A stretch of 17,622 nt of DNA. Source: JAHRVQ01 sp046290215 (GTDB lineage: Bacteria; Pseudomonadota; Gammaproteobacteria; Pseudomonadales; Azotimanducaceae). The position numbers and the translations under genes were made by a program. Positions within the stretch are counted from its first letter, which is position 1, and every line of letters begins with the position of its first letter. Of the stretch, positions 14,181 through 17,622 are shown one piece after another. Where the stretch lies: contig JBKAGC010000053.1 of the NCBI GenBank assembly GCA_046290215.1, positions 1 to 17,622 on the forward strand. Direction: 5' to 3'. The notes beneath the pieces are model-generated. The model did not search any database and was not told the origin of the DNA. It was given only the letters and a program-made list of their open reading frames with translations.

Positions 14181-15146
14181 ATGCTACCCCTATATCCTGA
14201 GATTAAGCCTTATGCCCGGCATATGGTCGAGGTTGATGACGTCCACCAGTTGTATGTGGATGAAAGCGGCACGCCGGATGGTATTCCCGTGTTATTTGTC
14301 CACGGTGGCCCCGGTAGTGGCTGTGAGTACGACAGCCGTTGTTTCTTTAATCCTGAAAAGTACCGCATTATCCTCTTTGACCAGCGCGGCTCTGGGCGTT
14401 CAAAACCCCACGCGGAGTTAAAAAACAACACCGTCGCCCATCTGATTGCCGACATGGAAAAGATCCGTAAGTTCTTACGTGTAGATCAATGGATGTTATT
14501 TGGTGGTGGCTGGGGTTCGATGCTCAGTCTGGCTTATGCCGAGGCACATCCAGAGCAAGTTCTGGCCATGGTGCTGAGAGGCGTATTCCTCGGTCGTCAG
14601 GAAGATATCGATTGGACTTATCAGGACGGTGCAAGTCGCTTCTTTCCCGATCACTGGGAAGATTTTGTGGCACCCATTGCCGTGGCAGAAAGAGACAATA
14701 TTGTCGCTGCTTACGCGAAAAAAATCCGCGGTGCTGACGAACTGGCGCGGATGAGTGCGGTGAAGGCCTGGTCCACGTGGGAGGCTCACTGCTCGAGCAT
14801 GCATCCCAACGCCAGGCTCATCAAGCACCTAAATGATCCGCACCGGGCCACGGCAAGAGCAATTCTGGGTACCCATTACTTATCCCAGCAGTGCACCTTG
14901 ACTGACAACCAGATTCTTTTAAACGTTGATGCTATTGCTGATATCCCTGGTATTATCGTGCACGGCCGCTATGACACCATGTGTCCCCTGGCTAACGCCC
15001 ATGAACTCCACGCTGCCTGGCCTATCTCGCAACTATTTATTGTTCGTGAAGCTGGCCATTCCGCCACTGAACCGGCGTTGATAGATGCCCTGATTCGAGC
15101 TACACGGGATATGGCATTGCGCTTCGAGCTAGATTTCGGCGTTTAG
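14181..15146 (+). CDS. pip: Prolyl aminopeptidase family alpha/beta hydrolase lacking the catalytic serine
   Basis: Family members (peptidase S33) remove N-terminal proline from peptides in the cytoplasm. The protein has normal length (321 aa) and family hallmarks: the oxyanion motif HGGPGSG (41-47), DQRGSGRSKPH (67-77), the cap region with WSTWE (197-201), the acid D265 in HGRYD and the base H293 in AGHS. The nucleophile elbow, normally GGSWGS, reads GGGWGS: residue 110 is Gly (codon GGC, 14508-14510) instead of the Ser found at position 110 in the Xanthomonas enzyme. One base change (AGC to GGC) accounts for this. The rest of the frame is intact, so it may be a pseudoenzyme, a recently inactivated allele or a sequencing error. 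AAGGA precedes the ATG. The pip-dtd order is also found in Pseudomonas. Confidence 0.9.
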   Translation: MLPLYPEIKPYARHMVEVDDVHQLYVDESGTPDGIPVLFVHGGPGSGCEYDSRCFFNPEKYRIILFDQRGSGRSKPHAELKNNTVAHLIADMEKIRKFLRVDQWMLFGGGWGSMLSLAYAEAHPEQVLAMVLRGVFLGRQEDIDWTYQDGASRFFPDHWEDFVAPIAVAERDNIVAAYAKKIRGADELARMSAVKAWSTWEAHCSSMHPNARLIKHLNDPHRATARAILGTHYLSQQCTLTDNQILLNVDAIADIPGIIVHGRYDTMCPLANAHELHAAWPISQLFIVREAGHSATEPALIDALIRATRDMALRFELDFGV

Positions 15147-15180
15147 AGCTGATTGCTTAAAGCTCATTGGGGCAGGTTCG

Positions 15181-15621
15181 ATGCAAGGTCTGATTCAGCG
15201 CGTAAAACACGCATCGGTGGTGGTTGACGGGCAAACCGTTGGTGCCATTGAAGCCGGCATATTATTGTTGTTAGGTGTAGAAAAAAACGATGCCCAGGTG
15301 CAGCTAGAGAAACTCTTGCATAAGGTCATCAACTATCGCGTATTCCCGGATGACGCAGGCCATATGAATCGCAGTTTGCTGGATATTGACGGTGACCTGC
15401 TGGTGGTTTCCCAGTTTACGTTAGCTGCGAATACGAAGAAGGGTTTGCGCCCATCGTTTTCCTCGGCAGCACCGCCTGAACTGGCAAATGAGCTCTATGA
15501 GCAGTTCGTTGCTGCTGCTAAGCAGCAGGTAAAACATGTCGCCACGGGGGAGTTTGGTGCTGATATGGCGGTGTCCCTCTTGAATGATGGTCCGGTTACG
15601 TTTTTACTGTCCGCTGAATAA
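15181..15621 (+). CDS. dtd: D-aminoacyl-tRNA deacylase
   Basis: This proofreading enzyme hydrolyses D-aminoacyl-tRNA (and glycyl-tRNA-Ala) and so protects translation from D-amino acids; it acts as a cytoplasmic homodimer. Length (146 aa) is typical. The two signature motifs are present: SQFT (77-80, in LLVVSQFTLAA) and the Gly-cisPro motif in NDGPVT (135-140), which forms the chiral-selection pocket. The N-terminal MQGLIQRVKHASVVV is also typical. It lies 34 nt after pip and 16 nt before a beta-helix lipoprotein gene, so co-transcription is likely although the functions look unrelated. Confidence 0.97.
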   Translation: MQGLIQRVKHASVVVDGQTVGAIEAGILLLLGVEKNDAQVQLEKLLHKVINYRVFPDDAGHMNRSLLDIDGDLLVVSQFTLAANTKKGLRPSFSSAAPPELANELYEQFVAAAKQQVKHVATGEFGADMAVSLLNDGPVTFLLSAE

Positions 15622-15637
15622 CAATAAGGAATAAACG

Positions 15638-16888
15638 ATGATACTTCCAAGGGGGATGCTGCGCGTCGGTGGTGCGCTTGCAGTGAGTTTGTGGTTGGTA
15701 GCCTGCTCAGAAAAACAGACAGAACCAACTGTTTCAGGTGATGCGCCCGACATACAAAAACAACTGCTTGAACAACTGGTGATGGCAAGCCCCGGTGATG
15801 TCATTGAGATACCGGCCGGTACTCACGCGATCACCCGTAGCTTGTCTTTAAAGGCCGATAATGTCACCTTGCGCGGCGCTGGTATGGATCAATCAGTACT
15901 GTCTTTTAAAAACCAGACCCAGGGCGCTGAAGGTTTAACAGTGACCGGCAAGAATATATTACTGGAAGGGTTTGCGGTGGAGGATGCCAAAGGCGACGCC
16001 ATCAAGATCAATGAGTGCAGTAACTTAACCATTCGCGCGGTGCGAGTTGAATGGACCAATGGCCCTGATGAGGACAATGGTGCTTATGGCCTCTATCCCG
16101 TGCAGTGTGAAAATGTCCTGATTGATAATAGCGTTGCTATCGGCGCGTCGGACGCTGGAATTTATGTGGGGCAATCGAATCAGGTGGTGGTGAAAAACAG
16201 TCGCGCCGAGTTTAACGTTGCTGGCATCGAGATCGAAAACACCACCAACGCTGATGTGTTTGATAACGTTGCCACCAATAATACTGGCGGGGTGCTGGTA
16301 TTTAATATGCCGAACTTACCGCAACCCGGAGCAAAGACCCGGGTGTTTAACAACAAGATTTTTAACAACAATACCGGTAACTTCGCCCCTGAAGGTACTG
16401 CTGTGGCGTCAGTTCCAGCTGGCTCTGGTGTGGTCATTAACTCTAACGATGAAGTGGAAATCTTTGCCAATGAGATTAAAGACAATGCCACTGCCAATAT
16501 CGTAATTTCGAGTTATTTTTCAGCAGGATACTCTGATCGTGCCACTGTGGAGACTTTTGATCCTTATCCCGAGGGTATCTACATCTACGACAATGAGTTT
16601 TCCGGCGGCGGCGACTCTCCCGACGGTGTTGACCTGCAAGCACTCAGAGTTGCTAAGTACGGATTAACTGGTAGCTTCCCCGATATTATCTGGGATGGTT
16701 TTGTTAACCCAGAGCTACTTGAGAACGGTGAATTGCCGGTGGCAAAACGCATTTGTGTGCAAAACGGTCCAGTTAAGGTTTTGAATGTGGACATGCCTAA
16801 CGAATTTGCCAATGTTACTGACGAATCTGCTGGGTTTAACTGTGAATTGCCTAAGCTAGCTGCGGTTGATTTGAAACGCGAGTCGTAA
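15638..16888 (+). CDS. Parallel beta-helix repeat lipoprotein
   Basis: This 416-residue protein has a lipoprotein signal peptide ending in the lipobox LVAC (Cys23), so it should be anchored in a membrane on the periplasmic side, probably the outer one. ATG 15638 is preferred because AGGA lies 7 nt upstream; the in-frame ATG 15656 has its purine run directly adjacent. After a short linker, residues about 60-310 are successive beta-helix coils (NVTLRGAG, NILLEGFAVEDA, NLTIRAVRVEW, NVLIDNSVAIG, DAGIYVGQS, AGIEIENTTNADVFDN, GVVINSNDEVEIFANEI) of the right-handed pectate-lyase/NosD type. I see no clear catalytic triad of a known polysaccharide lyase. It resembles the TIGR03805 family, which is known to neighbour cytochromes of the kind encoded next. 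The function is unknown; surface polysaccharide binding or structural partnering is possible. Confidence 0.8.
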   Translation: MILPRGMLRVGGALAVSLWLVACSEKQTEPTVSGDAPDIQKQLLEQLVMASPGDVIEIPAGTHAITRSLSLKADNVTLRGAGMDQSVLSFKNQTQGAEGLTVTGKNILLEGFAVEDAKGDAIKINECSNLTIRAVRVEWTNGPDEDNGAYGLYPVQCENVLIDNSVAIGASDAGIYVGQSNQVVVKNSRAEFNVAGIEIENTTNADVFDNVATNNTGGVLVFNMPNLPQPGAKTRVFNNKIFNNNTGNFAPEGTAVASVPAGSGVVINSNDEVEIFANEIKDNATANIVISSYFSAGYSDRATVETFDPYPEGIYIYDNEFSGGGDSPDGVDLQALRVAKYGLTGSFPDIIWDGFVNPELLENGELPVAKRICVQNGPVKVLNVDMPNEFANVTDESAGFNCELPKLAAVDLKRES

Positions 16889-16929
16889 CGGTTTTGCGGC
16901 AGAGTAAGATCGTAAAGGGTTGTTGGCTT

Positions 16930-17622
16930 TTGCTGAGGGTTAAGTTAACCATTCGGCTCGCTGTGGCCGCGCTGCTACCTGGTTTGCTCGTTAGTTGCAG
17001 CGACGGCGAAAGGGTTCAAGAACCTGCGCCAGTGACCTTTTTTGAACGCGGCGCATTCCCAGAGCAACTTTCAGATTGGCACCTGTTTCAGGTGCATGCT
17101 GACGAACTGGTGCCTAACGAGCGCGTGATTCCATACGACTTAAAGTCTGCGCTATTTACTGATTATGCCCACAAGTTCCGCACGGTGTATGTGCCGGAAG
17201 GGGAAGCGCCAGCAGCAACCCTTGCCGGAGGTGGTTTTGATTTGCCCGTGGGGTCCATATTAAGCAAGACCTTCTACTATCCAAACACCGCGGCGGGGCT
17301 GATAAAGGCGAGGAATCCAGCCGAAGACTTTTCCGCTGACGGGCTAGCTTTGGACAAGATCAAGCTGATTGAAACCCGCTTGTTGGTTCATACCACATCG
17401 GGTTGGATCGGCTTGCCTTATGTTTGGAATGACGCTGGCACAGAGGCAATCTTAGAAGTGACGGGCGCTCAACTTGATTTGCGCTTCTCTGACACAGGCG
17501 AGTCTTTTAGTTATGCCGTACCTGATTTCAATCAGTGCAAAGGCTGTCATATGGAAAACCTGACCGCAGCCACCATGGCCCCGGTAGGCTTTAAGGCCCA
17601 TCACATTGATAAAGCTTATGCC
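16930..17622 (+). CDS. c-type cytochrome lipoprotein, SO2930/TIGR03806-like (3' end outside window)
   Basis: An open frame runs to the window edge (231 codons). No ATG is available near its beginning; TTG 16930 gives MLRVKLTIRLAVAALLPGLLVSC, a good lipoprotein signal peptide with lipobox LVSC (Cys23), and AAAGGG lies about 10 nt upstream. The mature part has an N-terminal domain (FFERGAFPEQLSDWHLF, VIPYDLKSALFTDYAHKFR, DLPVGSILSKTFYYP, RLLVHTTSGWIGLPYVWND) and then QCKGCH at residues 202-207, a CxxCH heme c site with the DFNQC lead-in typical of SO2930-family diheme cytochromes. A second heme site would be beyond the window. It is 41 nt downstream of the beta-helix gene. The electron donor and acceptor are unknown. 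Confidence 0.8.
   Translation, partial: MLRVKLTIRLAVAALLPGLLVSCSDGERVQEPAPVTFFERGAFPEQLSDWHLFQVHADELVPNERVIPYDLKSALFTDYAHKFRTVYVPEGEAPAATLAGGGFDLPVGSILSKTFYYPNTAAGLIKARNPAEDFSADGLALDKIKLIETRLLVHTTSGWIGLPYVWNDAGTEAILEVTGAQLDLRFSDTGESFSYAVPDFNQCKGCHMENLTAATMAPVGFKAHHIDKAYA

Noticed and set aside
1..17622. tRNA, rRNA, CRISPR arrays, insertion sequences, riboswitches
   Set aside because: I saw no clover-leaf-like segments, tandem spacer-repeat units, transposase motifs or conserved leader structures. The intergenic gaps are all under 180 bp and are accounted for in the features.

Overview
The window comes from a gammaproteobacterium, probably a marine or environmental relative of the Pseudomonadales/Cellvibrionales. 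The basis is a type I glutamine synthetase next to ntrB-ntrC, an MSHA-type pilus cluster, and a gene order (ntrC-ntrB-DUF4124-glnA-[PP-loop]-typA, then pip-dtd) like that of Pseudomonas. This placement is inference from gene content and order; no rRNA or other taxonomic marker is present. I found no tRNA, rRNA, CRISPR array, insertion sequence or phage gene.

Region 1 (1-5990, + strand) is the distal half of an MSHA-like type IV pilus operon. It holds the last 33 codons of a secretin (MshL-like), the assembly ATPase MshE with an intact double c-di-GMP-binding motif, the inner-membrane platform MshG, a major pilin (MshA-like) after a 150-bp gap, and then tightly overlapping minor pseudopilins (MshC-, MshD-, MshO- and MshP-like). 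MshM, MshN, MshF and MshQ homologues are not at their usual Vibrio positions. The operon ends convergently against ntrC, and the two stop codons share the palindrome CTAG.

Region 2 (5987-12178, - strand) is nitrogen control plus a sulfur-transfer pair. Read from its 5' end, it holds a PP-loop ATPase and a TusA-like protein, then glnA with a terminator, a secreted DUF4124 protein, ntrB and ntrC. A textbook-like NtrC-binding dyad lies upstream of ntrB, exactly filling the spacer of a candidate sigma-70 promoter, with a candidate sigma-54 promoter further downstream. A one-mismatch dyad lies upstream of glnA. The PP-loop/TusA pair occupies the slot where Pseudomonas carries thiI.

Region 3 (12325-17622, + strand) starts divergently with typA/bipA. 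It is followed by a prolyl aminopeptidase homologue whose nucleophile serine is replaced by glycine, the D-aminoacyl-tRNA deacylase dtd, a parallel beta-helix lipoprotein, and the start of a c-type cytochrome lipoprotein that has a TTG start and runs off the window. The last two form a recurrent but functionally unassigned pair.

The items most worth a second look are the serine-to-glycine change in the peptidase, the PP-loop/TusA pair in the thiI slot, the beta-helix/cytochrome pair, and the NtrC operator geometry at ntrBC.
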